Below, piece by piece: positions 1-5,158 of a stretch of 5,158 bases of DNA. How positions within the stretch are numbered: position 1 is the first letter of the stretch; each line of letters begins with the position of its first letter. Where the stretch lies: NCBI GenBank assembly GCA_937872005.1, contig CALMPQ010000347.1:1-5158 (forward strand), given 5' to 3'. This DNA is from an uncultured Propioniciclava sp. (GTDB taxonomy: Bacteria; Actinomycetota; Actinomycetes; Propionibacteriales; Propionibacteriaceae). The translations under genes and the position numbers were made by a program. The notes below the pieces were generated by a model. The model saw only the letters and a list, made by a program, of their open reading frames with translations. It was not told the DNA's origin and searched no databases.

Positions 1-1526
1 CCCTCCTCGAACTGCAGCTGGTCGGCCTCGGCGGTGGCGATGTAGGTGCGGAAGCCCTCGACCTGGTCGGTCCAGGCCCTTCCCAGCGCCGTGCGCTGCC
101 CACGGGCCATCTTCGTCTGCACGACGATGAGGGTGATGATAAGGGCGATCGAGGCCGGCACCACGAACCAGCCCATGCCCGACAGCGCGCGCACGTCGAA
201 GAAGAACGCGCCGAACATCACCATCCAGAGCACGCCCATGATCGAGAAGCTCTTGCGCCCGCGCGCCACCCCGCGGAACCACTGGTTGCCCATCGCGACG
301 GCGCGCGCGTCCTTCTCCAGCTCGTCGGACGCCTCGGCCAGTTGGCCCGCACGGTCCAGCCGGACGGTGCTGCGGCGTCCGGCGAACAACTCGTTGAGCA
401 GGATGCGGCTGGGGTCGTCGGGCGCCTTGCGGGGGTCGCGCAGCTCGGCCTCGGGCCGGGGATCGGTCTGCAGCTGGATCGCCCCGTGCGTGGCCAGGCC
501 GACCAAGGTCGCGGTCAGGTGCTCGGTGCGATACCGCCCATCGAGCAGGAAACCCGCATACGTCAGCGGGAGCTTGGGCGGCGAGAACGCCACCGGGACG
601 GGGATCTTCGGGTCGTTGCGCTCGACCTTGGTGGCCTGACCGGCCAGCGGCACCGTGCCGGGCGGGACGCCGGCGTACCGCTCGTCGTGGCCCCGGCGCC
701 GGTAGTACAACCACCCCACCAGGGGGATGCCCACCGCCGCGGCCGCACCAGCTCCCTGCATGACGCGCTCGGAGCGGAGCTGCTCGGCGTCCCCCCGCTC
801 GACGCGGATGGGGGTGGCGTTGGAGACGGCGGCCGGGTCCATCTGGACGCCGATCGTCAGCAGGCTGCCCTCGGGGATGCCATCGGGCTGGGTGAACGTG
901 GCGGTGTCACCGCTGGTGGCTGCTTTGTCGCACACTGCGGTGGAGCGGGGCGGACCCATCCAGCACACGGCACCCAAGGCGTCCCCCGGCACCGTGACGC
1001 GCACGGTCGAGGACCGGATCGCGCCCATGGTGGAGCCCGTCACGTCCCAGTACAACTCGGGCTTGTTGGTCTCCTCGGGTGTGCGCAGGGCGCCCCGGAC
1101 GTCGTAGGAGATCACGTACGTCGCCGTGGGGGCGGTGATGCGACGGTTGGCGTCCCCGATGCGGATGCGGATCGTGGACTCGCGCGGCGTGTTCGAGTAG
1201 TTGGTGACCTGGAAGGCCGTCGATACGTCGCTCGGGCTGCTGACCCGGATGTTGTCGACCTGGTAGAGCATGTCCTGGTCATCGTCGAAGCGTTCGCGCG
1301 TCACCAGGTAGCGCTCGTACCCACGCCGCCCCGAGTTGGGGCCGAACCGCAGCACGATCGTCTCGCGCACCTGCAGCACGCCGTCGGGCGTGACGGCGTA
1401 GTCGACGTCGAAGCGGTCATAGGTGTCGGACGCCGCGTGTGCGGGCGTCGCCACGCCGAGGACGAACGCGAGGGCTGCCACGAAGGCGGCCAGACCGGCC
1501 ACCAGCCGTCGGACGCCCCGGCTCAC
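1..1526 (-). CDS. DUF2207-family membrane protein, 3' end cut by window edge
   Basis: Reading from a GTG at 1526, the frame stays open to base 1, giving 508 complete residues; the C-terminus is outside the window. Residues 1-31 look like a signal peptide: RGVRR, a long Ala/Val/Leu core, then AHA before a likely cleavage site. About 33-255 is an extracytoplasmic, beta-rich-looking domain matching the DUF2207 N-terminal region, with two cysteines (C188, C199) close enough to pair. A membrane helix follows (about 257-275), ended by YYRRRG, so 276-425 should be cytoplasmic. Two further helices lie at about 430-445 and 453-469. The visible end has a W485...GFRTYIATAEADQLQFEE stretch that I recognise as typical of DUF2207 proteins (E. 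coli YciQ-like). The function of this family is unknown and I see no catalytic motif. The start is supported by GGGGAGG seven bases upstream. The family call rests on recalled motifs and architecture, not on a search. Confidence 0.82.
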   Translation of the reverse strand, partial: MSRGVRRLVAGLAAFVAALAFVLGVATPAHAASDTYDRFDVDYAVTPDGVLQVRETIVLRFGPNSGRRGYERYLVTRERFDDDQDMLYQVDNIRVSSPSDVSTAFQVTNYSNTPRESTIRIRIGDANRRITAPTATYVISYDVRGALRTPEETNKPELYWDVTGSTMGAIRSSTVRVTVPGDALGAVCWMGPPRSTAVCDKAATSGDTATFTQPDGIPEGSLLTIGVQMDPAAVSNATPIRVERGDAEQLRSERVMQGAGAAAAVGIPLVGWLYYRRRGHDERYAGVPPGTVPLAGQATKVERNDPKIPVPVAFSPPKLPLTYAGFLLDGRYRTEHLTATLVGLATHGAIQLQTDPRPEAELRDPRKAPDDPSRILLNELFAGRRSTVRLDRAGQLAEASDELEKDARAVAMGNQWFRGVARGRKSFSIMGVLWMVMFGAFFFDVRALSGMGWFVVPASIALIITLIVVQTKMARGQRTALGRAWTDQVEGFRTYIATAEADQLQFEE

Positions 1527-1527
1527 G

Positions 1528-2001
1528 TCAGCGCCTCCCCTTGTTGCGGACGGACAGGGCTCGCTGGGCCTCGCGGTTGGCGTCCCGCTCGGCGATGGTC
1601 TGGCGCTTGTCCCAGTCCTTCTTGCCGGTGGCGACGGCGATCTCGACCTTGGCGTAGCCATCGTTGAAGTAGATCGACAGGGGCACGAGCGTCCGGCCCG
1701 AGTTGGCGATCTCCTTCTCGAGCTTGGCGATCTCCCGGCGGTGCAGGAGCAGCTTGCGGTTGCGCAGCGGGCCGTGGTGGTGCGTGCCGAACTTGTACTC
1801 GGGAATGTTGACCTGGCGCAGCCACACCTCGCCGTCGTCGATGGTGGCGAACCCGTCCACGAGGGAGGCGCGGCCCGCCCGCAGTGACTTCACCTCGGTG
1901 CCGAGCAGCACGATCCCGGCCTCGACACGGTCACCGATGTGGTAGTCGTGGCGGGCCTTCTTGTTCTGGGCGACGAGGATGCGCCCCTCGGGTCGCGGCA
2001 T
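1528..2001 (-). CDS. smpB: SsrA-binding protein SmpB (trans-translation)
   Basis: SmpB binds tmRNA and brings it to ribosomes stalled on broken mRNA, so the nascent peptide is tagged for degradation and the ribosome is freed; it is cytoplasmic. The 157-residue product fits the family (about 150-160). Conserved parts are visible in order: [10 protein letters not shown] (11-20), GTEVKS (34-39), [17 protein letters not shown] (45-61), NIPEY (65-69), RNRKLLLHR (80-88), VPLSIYF (106-112), and the tail starting GKKDWDKR (126-133), which enters the empty mRNA channel. I chose the ATG at 2001 because AAGGAG sits nine bases upstream; an in-frame GTG at 2019 would place that ribosome site inside the coding sequence. 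W130 occupies the position of the decoding-centre histidine of E. coli SmpB. The gene follows the M23 hydrolase gene by 54 nt and is followed one base later by the DUF2207 gene. The tmRNA gene itself is not in this window. Confidence 0.97.
   Translation of the reverse strand: MPRPEGRILVAQNKKARHDYHIGDRVEAGIVLLGTEVKSLRAGRASLVDGFATIDDGEVWLRQVNIPEYKFGTHHHGPLRNRKLLLHRREIAKLEKEIANSGRTLVPLSIYFNDGYAKVEIAVATGKKDWDKRQTIAERDANREAQRALSVRNKGRR
1534..1540 (-). promoter_or_regulatory. ribosome-binding site of the DUF2207 gene, inside smpB
   Basis: GGGGAGG reads 5'->3' on the minus strand from 1540 to 1534, seven bases before the GTG at 1526. It is made by the last smpB codons (AAG GGG AGG CGC TGA, encoding K-G-R-R-stop). 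The next gene starts one base after the smpB stop (TGA-C-GTG), so ribosomes finishing smpB can re-initiate at once. This arrangement implies translational coupling and fixes the start of the DUF2207 gene. Confidence 0.8.
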
Positions 2002-2055
2002 GGCCGGGTGCTCCTTCACAAGCGAGAGTGTCGCCCAGCATAGGGGGTGGCCCCA
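2002..2055 (-). other. spacer between M23 hydrolase gene and smpB
   Basis: This 54-nt gap is the longest in the cluster. On the minus strand it holds GGGGCCACCCC, which could form a four-pair stem with a three-base loop, and GCGACACTCTCGC, a four-pair stem with a five-base loop. Neither is followed by a run of T, so neither looks like an intrinsic terminator. TATGCT at 2042-2037 resembles a -10 box, but no recognisable -35 box lies at the right distance. An internal smpB promoter is possible but poorly supported. Confidence 0.3.
2011..2016 (-). promoter_or_regulatory. smpB ribosome-binding site (decides the start)
   Basis: AAGGAG reads from 2016 to 2011, nine bases before the ATG at 2001. 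The in-frame GTG at 2019-2017 directly abuts this motif, so starting there would encode it as residues K2-E3 and leave no site upstream. This favours the shorter protein beginning MPRPEG. Confidence 0.75.
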
Positions 2056-3561
2056 TCAGGGCACGTAGCGCACCGGGTTGACGGGCGTGCCGTTGAGGCG
2101 CAGCTCGAAGTGCAGGTGCGGGGTGGTCGACAGGCCGGTGTTGCCGACGTACCCGATCAGCTGCCCGCGATCGACCTTCTGCCCCGCACGGACGAGGATG
2201 CGCGACTGGTGCGCGTACCCGGTCGTGGTGAGCTTGCCGTCGATGAGGCGGCCGTGCGAGATCAGCGTGTAGCCGCCGAAACCGCCATTCGTGCCGGCCT
2301 GCAGGACCGTGCCCGACTGGGCGGCGTAGATCGGAGTACCCGTGGGGGCACCCATGTCGACACCGTTGTGCGGGCGCCAGTACTTCAGGATCGGGTGGAA
2401 CCGCATGCCGAACGGCGAGCCGTAGTTGGCGTTCACGGGCCGGACGAAGCCCCAGGCAGACGCCGACCGACCCGCCGGAGCCTCGCCCCGCGACGTCGGG
2501 GTCGCGCGCTTCTCGGCCCGCTCGGCCTCGCGGGCCAGGGCGTCGGCGCGCTCCTTCTTCTCGGCGCGGTCGCGGGCCTTCGCGCGCTCGGCCTCCTCGG
2601 CCTCGGCCTTGGCGCGGGCGGCCTCTTCCGCCTTGCGGCGGGCCTCCTCCTCGCGGCGCGCGCGCTCCTCGGCCTCGCGCTTCAGGCGAGCCTCCTCCTC
2701 GGCCTTGAGCCGCGCGATCTCCTGCTCGATGAGGCGCTGGGTGTCCTGCTCGGCGACCTGGAGGGTGCGGTACTCGGCCTCGTCGGCGGCCAGTTCGTCC
2801 TGGGCCGCGGCGCGCGCCTGCTCGTTCGCGGCGACGAGGGACGCCACCACGTTGCGCTGCTGCGCAGCCCGCCGCTCGAGGTCGGTGATGCGGGCCACGG
2901 TCCGCTCCGACTCCTCCTTGTCACGCGCGATCTGCGCCTCGAGCTCGGCTTGGGCCTGACGGGCGGCCTCGAGTTCGGCCAGCACGGCGTCGAGGCGGGA
3001 CTTCTCGGCCGCCTGGGTGTCGAAGATGGTGGTGTTCCACTGCAGGCGCTGGCTCAACTCGGCCGGCGACTCCGACCCGAAGACCACGGACAGGCCACGC
3101 AGGTCGGTCTGCTGCTGGAACGACTCCCGGGCGGCCGACCCGATCAGGGCCAGTTGGGCGGCCACATCCTGCTCGGCCTTGGCGACGCGCTGCTTGGCGC
3201 GCTCGAGCTCCTGGCGCGCCGCCTTGAGGTCGGCGGCGATTCGGGCATCGTTTTCGCGGGCGGCCTGCAATTGCACGGTGAGGTCGGAAAGAATGGCCTG
3301 CGCCTCGGCGAGCCGATTCTGCGAATCAATCAATTGCTGGGTGGCCGAATTCACATTTGCCTGTGATTGCGCAATGGCATTTCGGGCTGCACCCTGCTGG
3401 TCGGCGTTCGCCTTCGCATCGGCGCGGAGGTCGGCGAGGGTGTCGGCGCCGGCCAGCGGCGCGACGAGTCCGGCGCACAAGGCCGCTGCGGCGAAGACGG
3501 TCGCCAATCGGCGCCCCCACGGGCCGCGGTGGCCCTGCTTGCCGACGTGGACGTGGCTCAC
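2056..3561 (-). CDS. secreted coiled-coil M23 peptidoglycan endopeptidase, probable FtsEX effector
   Basis: This is a predicted exported zinc metalloprotease that cuts peptide cross-links in peptidoglycan. The 501 residues contain: a signal peptide (1-39; GRR, hydrophobic core, LAGA before cleavage); coiled coil 1 (about 44-136); a turn region (about 137-182) containing ARESFQQQTDLRGLSVVFGSES and QRLQW, resembling the hairpin tip of CwlO/PcsB/RipC proteins; coiled coil 2 (about 183-280); a charged K/E/R/A helix (about 280-352); a short linker; and an M23/LytM domain (about 370-501). The catalytic set is complete: H398 and D402 (HNGVD), H451 (YAH), and H482 and H484 (HLH), so it should be active, unlike degenerate EnvC. 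The GTG start has AGGAG six bases upstream. The gene lies 42 nt after ftsX, which with its architecture suggests that FtsEX controls it; that link is inferred. Which bond it cuts cannot be read from the sequence. Confidence 0.93.
   Translation of the reverse strand: MSHVHVGKQGHRGPWGRRLATVFAAAALCAGLVAPLAGADTLADLRADAKANADQQGAARNAIAQSQANVNSATQQLIDSQNRLAEAQAILSDLTVQLQAARENDARIAADLKAARQELERAKQRVAKAEQDVAAQLALIGSAARESFQQQTDLRGLSVVFGSESPAELSQRLQWNTTIFDTQAAEKSRLDAVLAELEAARQAQAELEAQIARDKEESERTVARITDLERRAAQQRNVVASLVAANEQARAAAQDELAADEAEYRTLQVAEQDTQRLIEQEIARLKAEEEARLKREAEERARREEEARRKAEEAARAKAEAEEAERAKARDRAEKKERADALAREAERAEKRATPTSRGEAPAGRSASAWGFVRPVNANYGSPFGMRFHPILKYWRPHNGVDMGAPTGTPIYAAQSGTVLQAGTNGGFGGYTLISHGRLIDGKLTTTGYAHQSRILVRAGQKVDRGQLIGYVGNTGLSTTPHLHFELRLNGTPVNPVRYVP
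2505..2724 (-). repeat. low-complexity tract encoding a charged K/E/R/A helix
   Basis: This stretch encodes residues about 280-352 of the M23 hydrolase. They are almost only Ala, Glu, Lys, Arg and some Leu and Asp, with many near-repeats such as KAEEEAR, REEEARRKAEEA and KAEAEEAERAKA. At the DNA level it is a run of imperfect gcctcctcggc-type units. The mixed opposite charges suggest a long rigid single helix (as in TolA) rather than a paired coiled coil. It would act as a spacer between the regulatory hairpin and the catalytic domain. Its length may vary between strains through slippage. Confidence 0.7.
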
Positions 3562-3567
3562 TTCGAA

Positions 3568-3572
3568 CTCCT
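3568..3572 (-). promoter_or_regulatory. ribosome-binding site of the M23 hydrolase gene
   Basis: AGGAG reads from 3572 to 3568, six bases before the GTG at 3561. It supports the GTG as the start. The 42-nt gap to ftsX contains no terminator-like hairpin, so the hydrolase is likely read from the ftsEX transcript. Confidence 0.75.
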
Positions 3573-3603
3573 GACGATCGCCTGCGCGACCGCCGGAGAA
3601 GGG

Positions 3604-4506
3604 TTACACCTTCAGGAAGCGGCGGGTCGCAACCAACGTGGGGATCATAGAGAGCACGATGGCGACCACCACAAGCCAAACCATCGCAATTCCGACCTCT
3701 TCCCAGCCGATCCACGTGAATCCCTGAAGGGCAGGTTTAGCCTTTTCCACGATCGCGAACTGCTGGATCCCGGCCAGGGTGGCGCACGCCAGGGCCGCCC
3801 CACCGAGGGCCACGACGAGGCTCTCGAGCAGGAACGGCAGCATGATGTAGGTGTTCGATGCCCCCACCAGTCGCATGATCCCGATCTCACGGCGGCGCGC
3901 GTAGGCGGCCATCCGGATGCTGTTGCCGATCTGCAGTGCAGCCGCCACCAGCAGCAGGCCGGACGCCCCCACGGCCAGCCAGCGACCCCAGTTCAGCCAC
4001 TCGAACAATGGGTCGAGGAATTCGCGCAGGTCCTGCACGTTCTGCACGCCCGGCATTCGACTCGCTTGGGCCACGACAGTCTGATATTCCTCAGGATTCG
4101 TCAGCTTGATCCTGAAGAGATCCTGCATGTCCTCAGCTTTCATGGAGGCGAGGATCGGCGAATCCGCATAGGTCTGCCCGAACTCGGCGAAGACCTCGTC
4201 CTGGCTCTGGTAGAACACCTCGGCCACCTCGGGGTTGGCCTCGAGGGCGCTGCGGATGGTGTCCCGCTCGGCCGGCGTGGTCCCGACCCCGGGGGTGCAG
4301 TTCTCGCCCTGCGTGGCGGGGGTGCACAGGAAGACGGTGAGCTCGATGCGGTCGTACCAACGACCCTTGATGAGGTCGACCTGCTGCGTGACGAGCACGC
4401 CGAGTCCGAAGAGGGTCAAGGAGACCCACATGATGACGAGCACGGCGACATTCATGCTCGCGTTGCGGCGAAGGCCCGAGAAGAGCTCGGTGAGTGCGTG
4501 GCGCAT
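3604..4506 (-). CDS. ftsX: cell division ABC transporter-like membrane protein FtsX
   Basis: FtsX is the membrane half of FtsEX, a type VII (mechanotransmission) ABC complex that does not transport but passes ATP-driven movement to peptidoglycan hydrolases outside. The 300 residues show the family layout: a short cytoplasmic N-terminus (MRHALTELFSGLRRN), helix 1 (about 18-40), a large extracytoplasmic loop (about 41-172), helix 2 (about 174-194), a cytoplasmic loop with RREIGIMRLVGAS (205-217, very characteristic of FtsX), helix 3 (about 221-249) and helix 4 (about 270-292), ending RRFLKV. The loop carries C61 and C70, which could form a disulfide, and a segment (about 95-150) where hydrolase partners bind in relatives. 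The start ATG has AGGGGAGAG just upstream. The gene begins 21 nt after the ftsE stop. Codon use is noticeably less GC-biased at about 3655-3760 and 4054-4164 than in the flanking genes. Confidence 0.96.
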   Translation of the reverse strand: MRHALTELFSGLRRNASMNVAVLVIMWVSLTLFGLGVLVTQQVDLIKGRWYDRIELTVFLCTPATQGENCTPGVGTTPAERDTIRSALEANPEVAEVFYQSQDEVFAEFGQTYADSPILASMKAEDMQDLFRIKLTNPEEYQTVVAQASRMPGVQNVQDLREFLDPLFEWLNWGRWLAVGASGLLLVAAALQIGNSIRMAAYARRREIGIMRLVGASNTYIMLPFLLESLVVALGGAALACATLAGIQQFAIVEKAKPALQGFTWIGWEEVGIAMVWLVVVAIVLSMIPTLVATRRFLKV

Positions 4507-4512
4507 GGTGTT

Positions 4513-4521
4513 CTCTCCCCT
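4513..4521 (-). promoter_or_regulatory. ftsX ribosome-binding site
   Basis: AGGGGAGAG reads from 4521 to 4513, six bases before the ATG at 4506. It lies in the 21-nt gap after the ftsE TGA and confirms the ftsX start. The short gap suggests that ftsE and ftsX are translated in step, as expected for subunits of one complex. Confidence 0.7.
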
Positions 4522-4527
4522 ACCGGC

Positions 4528-5158
4528 TCACTGGTACCCGTAGACGCCCTGCGCCTGGTCCCGAATCAGTTCGCCGTTGCCCAACTCGATGACCCGGCGC
4601 CGCATCTGGTCCACGACGGTCGCGTCGTGGGTCGCCATCAGGACGGTGGTCCCGCCGCGGTTGATCTCGTCGAGGAGCTTCATGATGCCCACCGAGGTGG
4701 TGGGGTCGAGGTTTCCGGTGGGTTCGTCGGCCAGCAGGATCCTCGGCCGATTGACGATGGCGCGGGCCAGGGCGGCGCGCTGCTGCTCCCCGCCGGAGAG
4801 TTCCTCGGGCAGGCGGTCGGCCTTGTCGGCCAACCCCACGCGCTCCAAGGTCTCGGGGACGGCCCGGCGGATCTCACGGCCGGGGCGTCCGATCACCTGC
4901 AGGGCGAAGGCGACGTTCTCGTGCACGCTCTTGCCGGGCAGCAACCGGAAGTCCTGGAACACGGTGCCGATCCCACGGCGGAGCTTGGGCACGCGCCACC
5001 CGGCCATCCGGCCGACATCGCGTCCGTTGACCACCACCTGCCCCGCGGTGGCGCGGGCCTCGCGCAGCACCAGGCGCAGGAAGGTCGACTTGCCCGAACC
5101 CGAGGGGCCGACGAGGAAGACGAACTCGCCGTCCTCGATCTGGGCACTCACCCCGGAC
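4528..5158 (-). CDS. ftsE: cell division ATP-binding protein FtsE, 5' end cut by window edge
   Basis: FtsE is the cytoplasmic ATPase that pairs with FtsX. The frame enters from the window edge (reading [12 protein letters not shown]), and by comparison with M. tuberculosis FtsE about 20 N-terminal residues are missing. The GTG at 5151 is therefore an internal valine, not the start. Numbering from that valine, all ABC ATPase motifs are intact: Walker A GPSGSGKS (15-22), Q-loop VFQDF (Q66), signature LSGGEQQ (118-124), Walker B ILLADEP (138-144, catalytic E143), D-loop GNLDP (146-150) and the switch histidine in ATHD (H175). [17 protein letters not shown] and the C-terminal GVYGYQ are typical of actinobacterial FtsE (M. 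tuberculosis ends GVYGMDR). FtsX follows after 21 nt. The active site is complete, so I expect a working ATPase. Confidence 0.96.
   Translation of the reverse strand, partial: SGVSAQIEDGEFVFLVGPSGSGKSTFLRLVLREARATAGQVVVNGRDVGRMAGWRVPKLRRGIGTVFQDFRLLPGKSVHENVAFALQVIGRPGREIRRAVPETLERVGLADKADRLPEELSGGEQQRAALARAIVNRPRILLADEPTGNLDPTTSVGIMKLLDEINRGGTTVLMATHDATVVDQMRRRVIELGNGELIRDQAQGVYGYQ

Noticed and set aside
1..1526. Possible frameshift or decay in the leftmost gene, because it lacks a visible stop
   Set aside because: I followed the frame codon by codon from 1526 to the left edge. It stays open with consistent GC-ending codons and family motifs to the end, so it is simply cut by the window.
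1..1530. A tmRNA (ssrA) gene next to smpB
   Set aside because: The space after smpB is filled by a continuous protein-coding frame that begins one base later. I saw no tRNA-like ends or tag-peptide frame in the window.
342..1667. Long plus-strand open frame (441 codons) antisense to the DUF2207 gene and smpB end
   Set aside because: The product is Arg/Gly/Val/His-rich low-complexity sequence without family features. The minus strand is open over the same span with a signal peptide, helices and DUF2207 motifs.
2037..2042. TATGCT as a -10 box for a separate smpB promoter
   Set aside because: No plausible -35 element lies 16-18 bases upstream, and a single hexamer is weak evidence in high-GC DNA.
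2043..2055. GGGGCCACCCC as a terminator after the hydrolase gene
   Set aside because: The stem has only four pairs with a three-base loop and no following T-run, so it is unlikely to stop transcription.
2047..3366. Long plus-strand open frame (439 codons) antisense to the M23 hydrolase
   Set aside because: Its Leu/Gly/Arg-rich product has no recognisable domain. It mirrors a high-GC gene with clear signal peptide, coiled coil and M23 motifs on the other strand. Open antisense frames are expected at this GC content.
5149..5151. GTG at 5151 as the ftsE start
   Set aside because: It would remove the first beta strand of the ATPase fold before Walker A. The frame continues upstream as S-G-V-S, matching the D-D-I-N segment of M. 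tuberculosis FtsE, so the real start is beyond the window.

Overview
This high-GC window looks actinobacterial. Codons strongly favour G or C at the third position, GTG starts are common, and the order ftsE-ftsX-(cell-wall hydrolase)-smpB is familiar from Actinobacteria. A Propionibacteriaceae/Nocardioides-like relative is plausible, but the sequence alone does not settle the family. All five genes I can support lie on the minus strand and read from right to left. They are closely packed, with gaps of 21, 42, 54 and 1 nt, and I see no convincing terminator between them, so they probably form one operon whose promoter lies beyond the right edge.

Region by region, in transcription order: (1) 5158-4528, ftsE, the ATPase of the FtsEX complex, missing about its first 20 residues at the window edge; (2) 4506-3604, ftsX, its four-helix membrane partner with a large extracytoplasmic loop; (3) 3561-2056, a secreted peptidoglycan hydrolase with a signal peptide, a two-helix coiled-coil hairpin, a very charged K/E/R/A helix and an intact M23 (LytM) metallopeptidase domain; (4) 2001-1528, smpB, the tmRNA-binding protein of trans-translation; (5) 1526-1, a DUF2207-family membrane protein that runs off the left edge. 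Its start lies one base after the smpB stop, and its ribosome-binding site is inside the last smpB codons.

Genes 1-3 probably form a functional module. FtsE hydrolyses ATP in the cytoplasm, FtsX carries the conformational change across the membrane, and the exported coiled-coil hydrolase is released to cut peptidoglycan during growth or division. This parallels E. coli FtsEX-EnvC, M. tuberculosis FtsEX-RipC, B. subtilis FtsEX-CwlO and S. pneumoniae FtsEX-PcsB. SmpB is a conserved neighbour with a separate job in ribosome rescue. The DUF2207 protein has no assigned function, and its tight coupling to smpB is the least explained part of the window. I see no RNA gene, mobile element, CRISPR array or sign of recent insertion. 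The long plus-strand open frames are antisense shadows of the real genes.
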